Notes: a model not told the origin generated them from the letters alone. A stretch of DNA of 64,000 nucleotides from Pedobacter endophyticus (GCF_015679185.1 NZ_CP064939.1:3348001-3412000); one strand, 5' to 3'. Positions 15,617 to 26,666 are shown, numbered from the stretch's first letter. Translations and numbers: made by a program.

Positions 15617-17803
15617 GTGAAATATTTAAACCTAATAATTTTATGTTCCTTTCTCATTCTCTGGGTCGCCTCCTCCAACTCTACCGCCTCAGGTCAGGCT
15701 AATGCTATATCCGATAGTATCAAAAAAATGGTCGATAAAGTAAATCATCAGATCTACAATGGAAAAATAGATCTTAAAACCATTTACAAAGCAGAACGTT
15801 TGGCACTTAAAACCAAAAATGCAGTCGATCTTTTGCGGGTTTACAAGCTGAAAGTACTCTTCTATTACTATAATAAAGATTATTATAACGGAAAACCTTA
15901 TATAGCCAAAATCGAAAAGTTGCTGCCCTATTGTGAAGATCCATTGGAGAAGGCCGATACCTACCAAACGCTCTTTGTGGTAGATGCATACCCACCGGAC
16001 GAAAATAAAGCAAATTTACTGAAAGCATTTGAGCTTTATAAAAAATATGGACAGGCTGAAGACCAAATCGACATAAACTACAACCTGGCGATATGCTATA
16101 ATCGGGAGAATGATTCCAAAAATGCCATTATGCATTCGTTATTGGCGCTTGAAGCTATCGACGAAACGCATACAAAATCAGAGATGAAAAAATATCTCTA
16201 CTTATTTTTATTTGAAGCCTACACTGAACTTAATGAGTTTACAAAGGCTAAAGAAATGCTGAATTTGATTGACTCAATTGCTGGTAAATTAAAACAAGCA
16301 AATCATTTCACATTTACGTATTTGTTACAAAAAAATACATCAAAGTTTTATTACAAAACAAAGCAATATAAAAAGCTGGCAGAAATAAATGATCAGGTGT
16401 TTGCATCTATTGATAGTGTGCGAAAAATGGATCTGATGAAACTGAATGATGCATTAAGTGTTGAAAGCGAGCTGAAAATTAAAAATAAAGAACTAGAACA
16501 CCTCAAAATTAAGCAACAACTTGAAAACAGGAATGAGCAGATTTTCATCATTTTCATTTCTCTTTTACTCATTCTATTTATTATCATATCAATCTTCCTG
16601 AAGAGAAACTCGAGAGAGGTAAACGCCATTAACCAAGAGCTTGAATTAAAAAATAAGGATCTGGCGGCCATGACAACGGAGCTCGGCGACGCTTTAAAGG
16701 CCAAAACAGAGTTTCTGAACTTAATGACGCACGAACTTTTTACGCCCATTAATGGCATTTCAATTATCTCGCAAAATTTAAAGACAGAAACCGATAAGAA
16801 AAGCTTCGATGAAAATATTGAGCTGTTGGAGTTTTCGAGCAACCATTTATATCGCTTGTTGAAAAATATTGTAGACGCTAAGTTCATAGAAAAGCAAGTT
16901 CTTATTCTTAAACCAGAGGCTGTAAATTTTCAATCTTTTATGGGCTCCGTAGCCCAAACGGCAAATTTCTTTCTCAAAACCTCCACAAACAAATTCAAGT
17001 ATTTTATTGATGCTAACATCCCCGATCCGCTGCTTGTCGATTCGGTGAAGCTATCGCAAATACTGCTCAATTTATTAAATAATGCCAATAAGTTTACCGC
17101 TAACGGCCTTGTTTCATTGCAGGTAAACCTCGAGGTTGAAACCGCTACTAAGGCGAAAATATCGTTTAAGGTTACCGATACAGGGATTGGTATTGATGCA
17201 GCGATTTTGGAACGGATTTTTGATAAATTCAGTCATGGATCAGATGAAATAAAGGAAAAATTTGGAGGCAGCGGCATTGGGCTTTACATTGTAAAACATT
17301 TCCTCTTGTTACAAGATAGCGAGATCACGGTAGAAAGCCAAAAAGGGAATACGGTGTTTTCTTTTTCTATCTGGTTTGATAAAGCTTTTGAAATGGGAAA
17401 ATCGGATAAAACGGTGACTCAAAAATCAAAAGGAGAAATACTTCTGGTGGATGACAACAGAATTAACCTGATTCTTACCAAAAAGCTTTTAGAATCAAAT
17501 GGTTTCGTTTGTGATACAATCGAAAGTGGATTTGACGCCCTTGAACTATTAAGGAAAAAAAACTACGACCTCATATTGATGGACATCATGATGCCGGGCC
17601 TTAATGGGTTTGAAACTATTAAAAAGATCAGGGAAGAAAACATAACAGACCCGATTATAGCTTTAACCGCCATCGATATTGATCAAAATACGACCGAATT
17701 TGAGCAAGCAGACTTTACAGCGGTGTTAAGTAAGCCCTTGGTGCACGATTGTTTTTTTAAAACGATTACAGCAATACTTGCCAAGAATAGCCACCGAAGT
17801 TGA
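15617..17803 (+). CDS. Hybrid sensor histidine kinase/response regulator, tandem paralogue
   Basis: A 728-residue protein starting at GTG. It is a clear paralogue of the kinase immediately upstream, with the same order: signal peptide, TPR-like region with matching motifs (YNKDYYNGKPYIAKIEKLLPYC against YHYNKNFKASKPYI), one transmembrane helix (about 310-330), H-box MTHELFTPINGI with His372, HATPase motifs (LLNNANKFT, DTGIGI, GGSGIGLYIVKHF) and a receiver with Asp656 and SKPL. The sensor halves differ far more than the kinase and receiver halves, as expected if they sense different inputs. It converges on murF with only five bases between stops. Cognate output regulator unknown. Confidence 0.9.
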   Translation: MKYLNLIILCSFLILWVASSNSTASGQANAISDSIKKMVDKVNHQIYNGKIDLKTIYKAERLALKTKNAVDLLRVYKLKVLFYYYNKDYYNGKPYIAKIEKLLPYCEDPLEKADTYQTLFVVDAYPPDENKANLLKAFELYKKYGQAEDQIDINYNLAICYNRENDSKNAIMHSLLALEAIDETHTKSEMKKYLYLFLFEAYTELNEFTKAKEMLNLIDSIAGKLKQANHFTFTYLLQKNTSKFYYKTKQYKKLAEINDQVFASIDSVRKMDLMKLNDALSVESELKIKNKELEHLKIKQQLENRNEQIFIIFISLLLILFIIISIFLKRNSREVNAINQELELKNKDLAAMTTELGDALKAKTEFLNLMTHELFTPINGISIISQNLKTETDKKSFDENIELLEFSSNHLYRLLKNIVDAKFIEKQVLILKPEAVNFQSFMGSVAQTANFFLKTSTNKFKYFIDANIPDPLLVDSVKLSQILLNLLNNANKFTANGLVSLQVNLEVETATKAKISFKVTDTGIGIDAAILERIFDKFSHGSDEIKEKFGGSGIGLYIVKHFLLLQDSEITVESQKGNTVFSFSIWFDKAFEMGKSDKTVTQKSKGEILLVDDNRINLILTKKLLESNGFVCDTIESGFDALELLRKKNYDLILMDIMMPGLNGFETIKKIREENITDPIIALTAIDIDQNTTEFEQADFTAVLSKPLVHDCFFKTITAILAKNSHRS

Positions 17804-17808
17804 TTTCG

Positions 17809-19110
17809 TTACAAATATTGCAGCAAGTTTTCCAGTTTCATGCCTCGCGAACCCTTCAATAAAATGAGGTTGTTATTCATTACGTTTTGTTGAAGGTAGT
17901 TGGCCGCTTCGCCCGGTGTTTCGAAGAAAGTCGCATCAAGTACGTCTTTAAACCCGTAAAAATGTTTTCCAATTAAGATAACCTCATTTAATCCGCTTTG
18001 TGTAGCTTGCTGTGCAATTAACTCGTGCTGCTTTGCCGATTCGGGGCCAAGCTCGAACATATCGCCCAAAATGGCAACTTTTTGGGGCGAAGAAAGTGCC
18101 GAAAGGTTATTTAGGGCGGCTTCCATGCTACTCGGGTTGGCATTGTAAAAATCGCAGATTACCGTGTTGCGCTCGGTTTTGGTTAACTGCGAGCGATTGT
18201 TTTTGGGCTGATAGCCTGCCAGGCCAGCGTTAATTTGGTCGGGCTCCATGTCGAAGAAATCGCCAATGCAGATTGCCGCCAGTATATTTTCGAAATTGTA
18301 ACTTCCGGTTAAGTTGGTTTTTACTGTTGTTGCAACTTCATGATTGGTCCACTCTACCTCAATAAAAGGATCGCTGCTTTTTAAGTTTCCCTTTATTGTA
18401 TTTCCATGCTCCGTACCGTAATAAATCAGTTTATTAAGCCCTGCAGTGTTGCTCATTTCCAACAGGTAAGGGTTGTTTCTGTTGATAAAGGTGTAACCAT
18501 GGTTTTCTTTCAAATAAGCGTACAGCTCGGCCTTGCCCTTTTTTACGCCTTCAAACCCGCCAAAGCCATCTAAATGCGCCATACCCACATTGGTAATAAT
18601 GCCATGCGTAGGCTGGGCGATGGTACAAAGCAGCTCAATTTCTTTTTGATGATTGGCACCCATTTCAATTACCGCAATTTGCACATCGCTGCCAATGGAT
18701 AAAATGGAAAGCGGCACGCCAATGTGATTGTTCAGATTGCCAGAAGTAGCAAACGTTTTATAACGCTCGGCCAAAACCGCATTGATCAATTCCTTGCTTG
18801 TTGTTTTGCCGTTACTGCCCGTTAACCCGATAACCGGGATGTTTAACTGTTTACGGTGGTGGCGGGCAAGATTCTGTAAGGCCGTCAGCACGTCATCAAC
18901 CAGTAAGCAGCGCTCATTCTTGGCATATTGTTCCTCATCAACAACAGCAAAGGCCGCACCATTATCCAAAGCCTGCTCAGCAAACTCATTCGCATTAAAA
19001 TTATCGCCCTTCAACGCAAAGAAAATGCAATCCTTAGTGATGTTCCTGGTGTCGGTAGATACTTGCGGGTGCTCAAGGTAATGGCTGTATAGGGTTTCGG
19101 TCGAGGTCAT
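17809..19110 (-). CDS. murF: UDP-N-acetylmuramoyl-tripeptide--D-alanyl-D-alanine ligase
   Basis: A 433-residue Mur ligase. The N-terminal domain contains STDTRNITKDCIFFALKGDNFN, typical of MurF substrate binding; GLTGSNGKTTSKELI (about residues 97-111) is the ATP loop; LNNHIGVPLSIL and IEMGANHQKEIELL are MurF-type; CDFYNANPSSMEAAL and LGDMFELGPES mark the C-terminal domain. It adds D-Ala-D-Ala to the UDP-MurNAc-tripeptide in the cytoplasm during peptidoglycan precursor synthesis. It is not in a division/cell-wall cluster here, standing alone between the kinase and the divergent M14 peptidase gene. Confidence 0.95.
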   Translation of the reverse strand: MTSTETLYSHYLEHPQVSTDTRNITKDCIFFALKGDNFNANEFAEQALDNGAAFAVVDEEQYAKNERCLLVDDVLTALQNLARHHRKQLNIPVIGLTGSNGKTTSKELINAVLAERYKTFATSGNLNNHIGVPLSILSIGSDVQIAVIEMGANHQKEIELLCTIAQPTHGIITNVGMAHLDGFGGFEGVKKGKAELYAYLKENHGYTFINRNNPYLLEMSNTAGLNKLIYYGTEHGNTIKGNLKSSDPFIEVEWTNHEVATTVKTNLTGSYNFENILAAICIGDFFDMEPDQINAGLAGYQPKNNRSQLTKTERNTVICDFYNANPSSMEAALNNLSALSSPQKVAILGDMFELGPESAKQHELIAQQATQSGLNEVILIGKHFYGFKDVLDATFFETPGEAANYLQQNVMNNNLILLKGSRGMKLENLLQYL

Positions 19111-19198
19111 GCTTTAATAGTAAAAAATATGCTGTAAAATTAACGTTTAGCAATAACAAAAAGCAAAATTACTACATTAGTTAAAATTTATCCATTTT

Positions 19199-21694
19199 AT
19201 GAAGAAAAGCCTTACGCTCAGTCTGTTTTTACTCATTTCGTTTCTAGCCGTTCAAGCACAAATCAAATCGCCCGATGAGTTTTTGGGTTACGAACTTGGC
19301 AATCACTTTACACCGCACCACCGTGTGGTCGATTATTTTCGGCAGGCTGCGGCTGCATCTTCGAGCAATATAAAACTGGTAGAATATGGCAAAACGAACG
19401 AGGGCAGGCCGCTTCTTGCTGCTTTTATCTCAACGGCAGAAAATATTGCAAGGCTAGATCAAATCAAGGCAAATAATACAAAATTAGCTTCAGGAACAAC
19501 AAATTCGGTCGATTTGGCCCTTCAACCCGCAATTGTTTGGTTAAGCTACAATGTTCATGGCAATGAGGCAAATTCTACTGAAACATCCATGAAAATGCTT
19601 TATACATTGGCCTCGGGTAAAAATGCTGAAGCCAACCAATGGCTGCAAAATACGGTTGTGGTGATCGACCCATGCCTCAATCCCGATGGTAGAGATCGGT
19701 ATGTGAACTATTTTAATAGTGTTGTTGGCAAAACGCCTAACCCCGATCCAATGTCGAGAGAACATATCGAACCCTGGCCGGGCGGCAGGGCTAACCATTA
19801 TTATTTCGATCTGAACCGCGATTGGGCCTGGCAAACACAAATAGAGAGCCAGCAACGATTGGCTTTATATAACGAATGGATGCCGCAAATACACGTCGAT
19901 TTTCACGAACAAGGCTACAATGAACCATACTATTTTGCGCCCGCCGCAGAGCCTGTACATCAGGATATTACGCCTTGGCAGCGCAATTTTCAGGTTGTGG
20001 TGGGTAAAAACAATGCGAAGTATTTTGATGCCCAGGGCTGGGGCTACTTTACCAAAGAACGATTCGATCTGCTCTACCCTTCTTACGGAGATACTTACCC
20101 GCTGTATAATGGATCAATTGGAATGACTTACGAGCAAGGTGGAATAAGGGCTGGCTTGATCGTAATTAATAATGAAGGTGATACTTTGACTTTAAAGGAT
20201 AGGATTGCCCACCATTTCACCACAGGGATGTCGACCGTTGAGGTGTCGTCATTAAATCACGATAAGCTTTTGGCGGAGTATGTCAAGTATTTTCGGCAGG
20301 AATTGGCTACCGCTCCGGGTATTTATAAAACATTTGTAATCAAACCCACTAACTTGTCGCGGCAGAAAAAGTTGGCAGAATTGTTAACAAAAAATAAAAT
20401 CGAGTTCAGTTATGGCGCCGACAAATCGGGTAAAGGCTACGACTACGATACACAAAAAGAAGAAAGTTTTACCGTTAATCGTAACGATTTGATCGTTAAT
20501 GTACAACAAACCAGGGCCGTTTTGGCAAACGTTTTATTAGAACCAAAAACGCTCGTAACCGATTCAAACACCTACGATATTACGGCCTGGGCCCTGCCTT
20601 ATGTTTATGGATTAAAAGCTTATGCCAGCAAGGAAAGTTTCAAAGGAAGGTTTTCGTCGCTAGCCGAAGATCAGTCTTCGGCCATGGATATGGATAAGCC
20701 ATTGGCCTGGCTCTTTTCGTGGGGCGCTGCCGAAGATGTTCAGGTATTAATTGCCTTGCAAAAGGAAAATGTGCGGGTTCGACAAGCCGATCAGCCGTTT
20801 ACTGTTTCTGGTAAGGATTACCCGGCCGGAACCCTGATTGTTTTACGGGTTGAAAATGAAAAATCGAACCAAGCTATTAAAGATAAGGTTGTTGCCATTG
20901 CCACTAGGTTCAAAAAACCCGTTCAGGCTATTGCAAGTGGGCTTGTTGATAAAGGGAAAGATTTTGGATCAAACGTTTACCCGATTCTTAATGAACCGAA
21001 AATCGCAGTTGTTTCCGGCAGTGAAGTGTCATCTTTGGCTTTTGGCGAAGTTTGGTTCTATCTGGAGCACGATTTGAATCTATCGCCAGGCATAATCAAT
21101 GCTAAGGATATCAATAGTCTCGATATTGGAAAAATAAACACATTGATATTACCTGACGGCAGTTACGGTAGCTTTATTGGCGACGGGTTGGTGGCCTGGC
21201 TGAAAAAAGGAGGGCGATTAATATTGATGGAAGACGCCATTGAAAGCGTTCTTGATAAAAAAGGCTTTGATATTAAGAAAAAGGAAGTTGTTGTAAACAA
21301 GAATGCAAAGCCTACACCGAGCAAGTTGCTTTTTAAGGATAAAGATAAGGACGATTATGATTACGCCATCCCCGGAGCCATTTACAGGATCAATCTCGAT
21401 GCTTCTCACCCCTTCTCTTACGGTTTGGGAAAGTGGTATTATAGCTTAAAAACCGACCGGAAAATTTATGTGCCTTTTGTTGAGGGCTGGAACGTGGGTC
21501 AGGTAAACGATAAGAGCTTGATGGCTGGCGTTGTGGGCAAAAAGGTAAGAGAAGAACTAAAAACGGGCTTATTAATCGGTGTGCAGGACCTTGGCAAAGG
21601 CCAGGTAGTTTACCTCGCCAACGATCCTTTGTTTAGAAATTTTTGGGAAAGCGGAAAGACGCTTTTTGGCAATATTCTGTTTTGTAATTACTAA
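19199..21694 (+). CDS. M14 family zinc carboxypeptidase-like metallopeptidase, secreted
   Basis: An 831-residue protein with a signal peptide (MKKSLTLSLFLLISFLAVQAQ). The M14 peptidase domain occupies about residues 25-360. The zinc-binding HxxE lies in NVHGNEANSTE (about residue 119), LNPDGRDR and FDLNRDWAWQT are typical substrate-site strings, and the third ligand is probably the His in HVDFHEQG. A long C-terminal part (about 470 residues) includes a class I glutamine amidotransferase-like fold region (VWFYLEHDLN, LILPDGSYGSF). It should trim peptides outside the cytoplasm. It is directly upstream of the SusC/SusD island, so it may supply peptides for uptake; that link is inference. Confidence 0.88.
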   Translation: MKKSLTLSLFLLISFLAVQAQIKSPDEFLGYELGNHFTPHHRVVDYFRQAAAASSSNIKLVEYGKTNEGRPLLAAFISTAENIARLDQIKANNTKLASGTTNSVDLALQPAIVWLSYNVHGNEANSTETSMKMLYTLASGKNAEANQWLQNTVVVIDPCLNPDGRDRYVNYFNSVVGKTPNPDPMSREHIEPWPGGRANHYYFDLNRDWAWQTQIESQQRLALYNEWMPQIHVDFHEQGYNEPYYFAPAAEPVHQDITPWQRNFQVVVGKNNAKYFDAQGWGYFTKERFDLLYPSYGDTYPLYNGSIGMTYEQGGIRAGLIVINNEGDTLTLKDRIAHHFTTGMSTVEVSSLNHDKLLAEYVKYFRQELATAPGIYKTFVIKPTNLSRQKKLAELLTKNKIEFSYGADKSGKGYDYDTQKEESFTVNRNDLIVNVQQTRAVLANVLLEPKTLVTDSNTYDITAWALPYVYGLKAYASKESFKGRFSSLAEDQSSAMDMDKPLAWLFSWGAAEDVQVLIALQKENVRVRQADQPFTVSGKDYPAGTLIVLRVENEKSNQAIKDKVVAIATRFKKPVQAIASGLVDKGKDFGSNVYPILNEPKIAVVSGSEVSSLAFGEVWFYLEHDLNLSPGIINAKDINSLDIGKINTLILPDGSYGSFIGDGLVAWLKKGGRLILMEDAIESVLDKKGFDIKKKEVVVNKNAKPTPSKLLFKDKDKDDYDYAIPGAIYRINLDASHPFSYGLGKWYYSLKTDRKIYVPFVEGWNVGQVNDKSLMAGVVGKKVREELKTGLLIGVQDLGKGQVVYLANDPLFRNFWESGKTLFGNILFCNY

Positions 21695-21722
21695 ATACTT
21701 GTAAAATACGTATTTATACTTA

Positions 21723-21751
21723 TTGCCTTCAAAACAAAATTTGTATCTTTG
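21723..21751 (+). promoter_or_regulatory. Bacteroidota-type promoter for the first SusC cassette
   Basis: TTG (21723-21725), 18-base spacer, and a consensus -7 box TATCTTTG (21744-21751). Transcription would begin near 21757, giving a leader of about 110 bases before the SusC ATG at 21866. This is the best match to TTG-N18-TAnnTTTG in the window. Confidence 0.65.
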
Positions 21752-21865
21752 ACCAGATTCTCCCGAATTGTTATAGTAGTTAATTTCTAATTGAGATTAG
21801 GAGTTAGTGAATCCATATTGGTTACAACAGTAATTATTAATTCATTAACTAACTTATTTTCAATT

Positions 21866-24800
21866 ATGAAAAAACTTCTACAAAGTTTGTTCATACTTAT
21901 GTTTGTTGCAAGTTCTGCACTGGCACAAGAGAGAACAATTACTGGTACGGTAACATCTCAGGAAGATGGGCTGCCGATACCGGGCGCTACTGTTAGGGTC
22001 AAGGAGATCCCTAATCTAGGCGCACAAACCAATGCAGACGGACAATATTCTTTCACTGTTCCTTCCACGGCTAAAACATTCGTGTTTAGTTATCTAGGTT
22101 ACAGGGCAAAAGAAATGGTTCTTTCAGGGAGCAGCGTCTTAAACGTCGCTTTGGTATCTGATGTGACTTCTTTAAACGAGGTTGTTGTAACTGCGGGCGG
22201 TATCAGTATTCAGCGCCGTCAACAGGGTAATCAATCGACAACTGTTAAGGCAGAAGAACTTACACAAGGAAAAGCATTTAATGTGGCAAGCGCCTTAACA
22301 GGTAAAGTCGCAGGCTTACAGGTAAATGCCGTGAGTAGTGGTGTTAACCCGAGCGTTCGTCTGGTGCTTAGGGGTAACCGCTCTTTGCTGGGTAATAACC
22401 AGGCGCTGGTTGTGGTTGATAATGTCATTGTGCCAAGTGATATCTTGGGAAATTTAAATCCCGAGGATATTGAAAGCATTGAGGTTTTAAATGGAGCCGG
22501 TGCTGCTGCGCTTTATGGATCTGACGCTTCCAACGGTGCTTTGATTATTCAAACCAAAAAAGGTAAAAGGGGCGCTTCAACTATCAATGTAAGCCATACC
22601 ACCAACATAGAGCAGGTTAGTTTTTTGCCTCAGCTACAAGAACGTTTTGGTTCCGGAACAGGTAACGATGACATTCCTACATATACTCCTTACGAAAATC
22701 AACAGTATGGCCCAGCTTCGATGGCGTTGTCCGTCCAATTGGCAAGCCGTTGGCTGATGGTTCAATTCAATCAGTTCCTTATTCATTTAATTCAGATGAA
22801 AATAAAAATGCCTTTTGGGAAACAGGCGTTTCTAACCAAACAGATTTTAATATGTCTTCAGGTGATGATAAAGGGACGTATTACTTCTCTGGTCAGTACT
22901 TCGATCAAAAAAGCACGGTTCCTGGAGACAAGTACAACAGATTTACGATGCGTATTAACGGTGAACGTAACCTGACAAGCAACATTACTTTTAGCTTTAA
23001 CGCTAACTATATTCAAAATCGCTACGATAGATCTTCTGCAATTGGTACTGTGTTCGATAACGTGTTACAATCACCAGGTCAAATTCCGCTAACAAGATAT
23101 AAAGACTACAAAAACGATCCATTTTCAACGCCGGATGGATATTATAATGAATACTACCAGAATCCTTATTTCGCGCTGGGAAATAACCGTAGTTTATCGC
23201 GTAATGACTATTTGACTGGAAATGTACAATTGAAATGGTTTCCGATTAAGGAGCTATCTTTGTTAGTAAGAGTTGGTCTATCAAATCGAAGCTTTGCAAC
23301 CAAAAATACTACTGATAAATTCACTTACTCTGATTACCGATTGAAAGAAACCCCGAACTTTTCAAATGTTGTCGGAGCAGTAGGCGAGTCATCAGGCTTC
23401 AATACCCAAATTAATCCTGAATTTATCGCCCAATACATTAAAAAGCTGTCAAAAGATTTTACTTTAAACGTTATTGCTGGCGGTGTATTGAGACAGAACG
23501 CCTTTAAGGTTGTAAGCGTGGGTACAACAGGTGGCTTAGCTCAAAGCGGGTTTTTCAATATCAATAATGGCTTAGGAAACGCTAGTGCTAGTGAAGCAGA
23601 TTATAAGGCAAGACAGATTGGCTTATATGGCGATGCTCGTTTAGGCTTTAGAAATTATTTATATTTGCATATAACAGGCAGAAATGACTGGAGGTCTATC
23701 TTAGCGCCTGAGAGTAGATCATTCTTTTATCCAGCGGCAGACATCTCGTTTATCGCTTCTGATGCCTTTTCATTCTTAAAACAGTCTAACGTAATTGAGT
23801 CGTTGAAAATCAGAGGTGGTGTGTCTAAAGTTGGTAATGTGAACTTGGGAAATTCACTTAACTTTGGAGCCTATTCACTGCTTCCGACTTTTAGTTCTAG
23901 TTTTGGCTACCCATTTAATGGTATTGCGGGCTATGGCTTGAATGACCGAATTGTAGCTCCAAATATCAAACCTGAAATTACATTAGCTTACGAAGGGGGT
24001 ATAGATTTTTCATTATATAAAGCTAGAATTACCGGTAGCTTTACTTATTATAATAGCAGTACTACTGACCAGGCAGTGCCAATTGACATTGCTAGTTCTA
24101 GTGGGTTCGATACATTTTTAACAAATACGGGTGAGGTTACAAATAAAGGTATAGAAACTACGCTTCGCGTTGTCCCTGTTAGCAATACCACGACCGGATT
24201 AGAGGTTTCTGTCGGCGCTAACTATACGTATAATGAAAATAAGGTTGCATCAATAGGGAGTGGATTAACTCAGGTTTCACTGGCAGGCTCCACTGGTACA
24301 GGTTTGGGAATATGGGCAATCGAAGGGCAGTCTTTTCCATCAATAAAGGGAACAGATTATGTAAGAGATGACCAAGGAAGAATCATTGTTGATCCAACCA
24401 CAGGCTTTCCAAGTAATTCTACAAATACTATTGTTCTAGGAAACACCTCTCCTAAACATCGCATCGGACTTGACGCGGCGGCATCGTTTAAAGGATTCAG
24501 ATTAGCTGTTTTATTCGAATATAGGGGAGGTTTTGTAATGGGGCAAACTTCTGGTAGCTATGATTTTTCTGGTGCAGGTATCAGAACAACTTATTTTAAC
24601 CGTGAGCGCTTTGTTATTCCGAACTCTTCTTACCTAGATCCAGTTACGAATACTTATGTAGAGAATACAAACATTACAACTAGAACTGGGGGTGTAGATT
24701 TTTGGACGAATGGACCAACTAATACTGCCGTAGGCACAAACTATGTTTATTCAGCGGCATTTTGGAAGTTAAGAGAGCTATCACTGGGGTACGACATCCC

Positions 24801-25011
24801 TAAATCAGTTTTGGGAAGTTTGAAATATGTAAAAGCTGCTCGTATCAGCTTGCAGGGAAGAAATTTATTTATTTGGACACCGAAAACAAACATTTATACC
24901 GATCCCGAATATAGCTCTGCCGGCGCTGATAGCAATGGTATTGGTGTTGTTAACCTTGGCCAAACGCCACCAGCTAGATTTTACGGTGCGACTCTATCAT
25001 TAACATTTTAA
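21866..25011 (+). pseudogene. SusC/RagA-family TonB-linked outer-membrane protein, frameshifted
   Basis: The start is the ATG at 21866 (MKKLLQSLFILMFVASSALAQ, signal peptide). Residues 22-100 are CarboxypepD_reg and about 115-225 the plug (LNEVVVTAGG, LLGNNQALVVVDN, GAAALYGSDASNGALIIQTKKGK). After ENQQYGPA the frame breaks near 22717; the next frame resumes with RPIGKPLADGSIQ-type sequence and runs intact to the barrel end at 25011. The intact paralogue at 28170 shows the expected AFDG here, and restoring one T (gcttcg to gctttcg) repairs the frame. Unrepaired, translation stops at 22975 after 369 residues with no barrel. It heads a SusC-SusD-DUF1735 cassette. A sequencing error is possible. 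Confidence 0.85.
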
Positions 25012-25022
25012 CACATATTAAT

Positions 25023-26654
25023 ATGAAAAAGATTTTAAACTTTTTATTGATGGGTGCCATAGCAGTTGGCTTTTCTTCCTGCAAAAAGTACCTGGATATA
25101 AATAAAAATACAAACGATGCGACAACTGCAACCCCAGCACTTGTTTTGCCTCAGGCAATTGTTGGCACGGCAGCAGTTTCGCAAGCTCTTAATGCATCTT
25201 ATTATACGCTTGGTGGTTTTTCAGCAAACATTTATGGGGTGGGCGGCTATGGCTCTACTTTGACTTATGCATACACTGCCGGAAGTTTTGTAACTGGCTT
25301 CACTGCGTCCTACGATAACGCAAATGACTACCAGTATGTAATTGATAATACCGCAGCCGATCCGTCTCTAGCCTATTCAACTGCGATTGCTCGTATAATG
25401 AAAGCCTATGTTTTTGCAAAAGTTGTCGATCAATATAATGACGTGCCCTATTTCGAAGCTTTAAAGGGCAGCACCATGTTGACCCCAAAGTACGATAAGG
25501 CTGAGGATATTTACAAAGATTTAATTTCTCAATTAACAACGTCAATTGAATTGATAACTGCGGCTCAAGCAAGCGTGGCAACAAGTAATATTGTTCCAAG
25601 TACAGACCCTTTATTTAAAGGAGACATGAATTTATGGAAGAAATTTGCAAATACGATTAAACTACGTTTGTTAATTAAGATGGCGGGAGTTCCTGAGCAG
25701 GCTAGCTACGCTGCGACAGGGTTTAACGGATTAAATACTTCAATTGGCTTTTTGAGTACAAACGCTTTGGTTAATCCCGGCTATGTTAAGGCAAACAATT
25801 CGGATGGAGTTAGTCAACAAAACCCTAGCTATAATAGCCTTGCTTTTAATACAAGTAATGTTAGATCGCAAAGTCAGTCGATTCCCACTAGGTGGATTAT
25901 GACTTTCTATACAGGATCAAAGTTGTCAGACCCCGGTCGGGGAGATGTAATCTATAGAGGTTTCCCAAGTACAGCTGTCAATCAATTGGGAGAGGAGAAT
26001 ACATCTTCTTCTCAGGTTCCGCCGGCAGGGTTTTCTGCTTGGTTTACCGGGATCGATGCAACTAGCCCTGGCTTAGGTGTAGCAAAAGGGCCTTCTCAGG
26101 GACAATCGCTAATGTTGGCCGCTGAGAGTTATTTTTTACAGGCTGAAGCCTACGTGAGAGGTTATCTAACCGGCGATGCTGAAGCAGCCTTTAAAGCTGG
26201 TATTACTGCGTCTTTTGATTATTTGTATCAAAACCAAAATAATACAGTTGATCCGGGTAAAAATGTGTCTTCTGCTGTTTTGGCTTACCAGACTGCAAAT
26301 CCTGGTAGTTATTTAGTTAACTATCAATTAACCGCTATGCCGGCTATTGGCGATTACAATACAGATGTTTTACAGCGAAGAATAGAAGCGATTATAACTC
26401 AAAAATACATTGCGATGAACATGATTCATTGTGATGAGGCATTTAACGAGTTTAAACGAACAACTTATCCACGGATTGTGAATGGCTCGCAAGATGCCCT
26501 TTTAACCTTTGCCTCTAAGCAATCGGTTTCCACACGTCCTGATAAACTGCCTGGCCGTGTTCTTTATCCACAATCAGAATACAATTTAAACCCAGCCAAC
26601 GTTCCTTCGGTTACCTTGTTTGGCTCAAAAATATTTTGGGACACAAAAGATTAA
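25023..26654 (+). CDS. SusD-like_2/RagB family nutrient-binding lipoprotein (cassette A)
   Basis: A 543-residue lipoprotein (Cys20 in GFSSCKKYLDINKN). It has the helical TPR-like architecture of the SusD-like_2 subfamily: LVLPQAIVGTAA near the N-terminus, YSTAIARIMKAYVFAKVVDQYNDVPYFEAL, DLWKKFANTIKLRLLIKM-like helix, SYFLQAEAYVRGYLTGDAEAAF, and IEAIITQKYIAMNMIHCDEAFNEFKRT at the C-terminal side. It forms a lid over its SusC partner at the outer membrane and binds the ligand. It starts 11 bases after the SusC stop. The close homologue at 31328-32959 has the same length. Ligand unknown. Confidence 0.9.
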   Translation: MKKILNFLLMGAIAVGFSSCKKYLDINKNTNDATTATPALVLPQAIVGTAAVSQALNASYYTLGGFSANIYGVGGYGSTLTYAYTAGSFVTGFTASYDNANDYQYVIDNTAADPSLAYSTAIARIMKAYVFAKVVDQYNDVPYFEALKGSTMLTPKYDKAEDIYKDLISQLTTSIELITAAQASVATSNIVPSTDPLFKGDMNLWKKFANTIKLRLLIKMAGVPEQASYAATGFNGLNTSIGFLSTNALVNPGYVKANNSDGVSQQNPSYNSLAFNTSNVRSQSQSIPTRWIMTFYTGSKLSDPGRGDVIYRGFPSTAVNQLGEENTSSSQVPPAGFSAWFTGIDATSPGLGVAKGPSQGQSLMLAAESYFLQAEAYVRGYLTGDAEAAFKAGITASFDYLYQNQNNTVDPGKNVSSAVLAYQTANPGSYLVNYQLTAMPAIGDYNTDVLQRRIEAIITQKYIAMNMIHCDEAFNEFKRTTYPRIVNGSQDALLTFASKQSVSTRPDKLPGRVLYPQSEYNLNPANVPSVTLFGSKIFWDTKD

Positions 26655-26666
26655 TTTATAGAAATT

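Noticed and set aside
22700..22760. Programmed ribosomal frameshift in the first SusC
   Set aside because: There is no slippery heptamer or pausing structure visible at the break, and the paralogue is uninterrupted, so a deletion or sequencing error is simpler.
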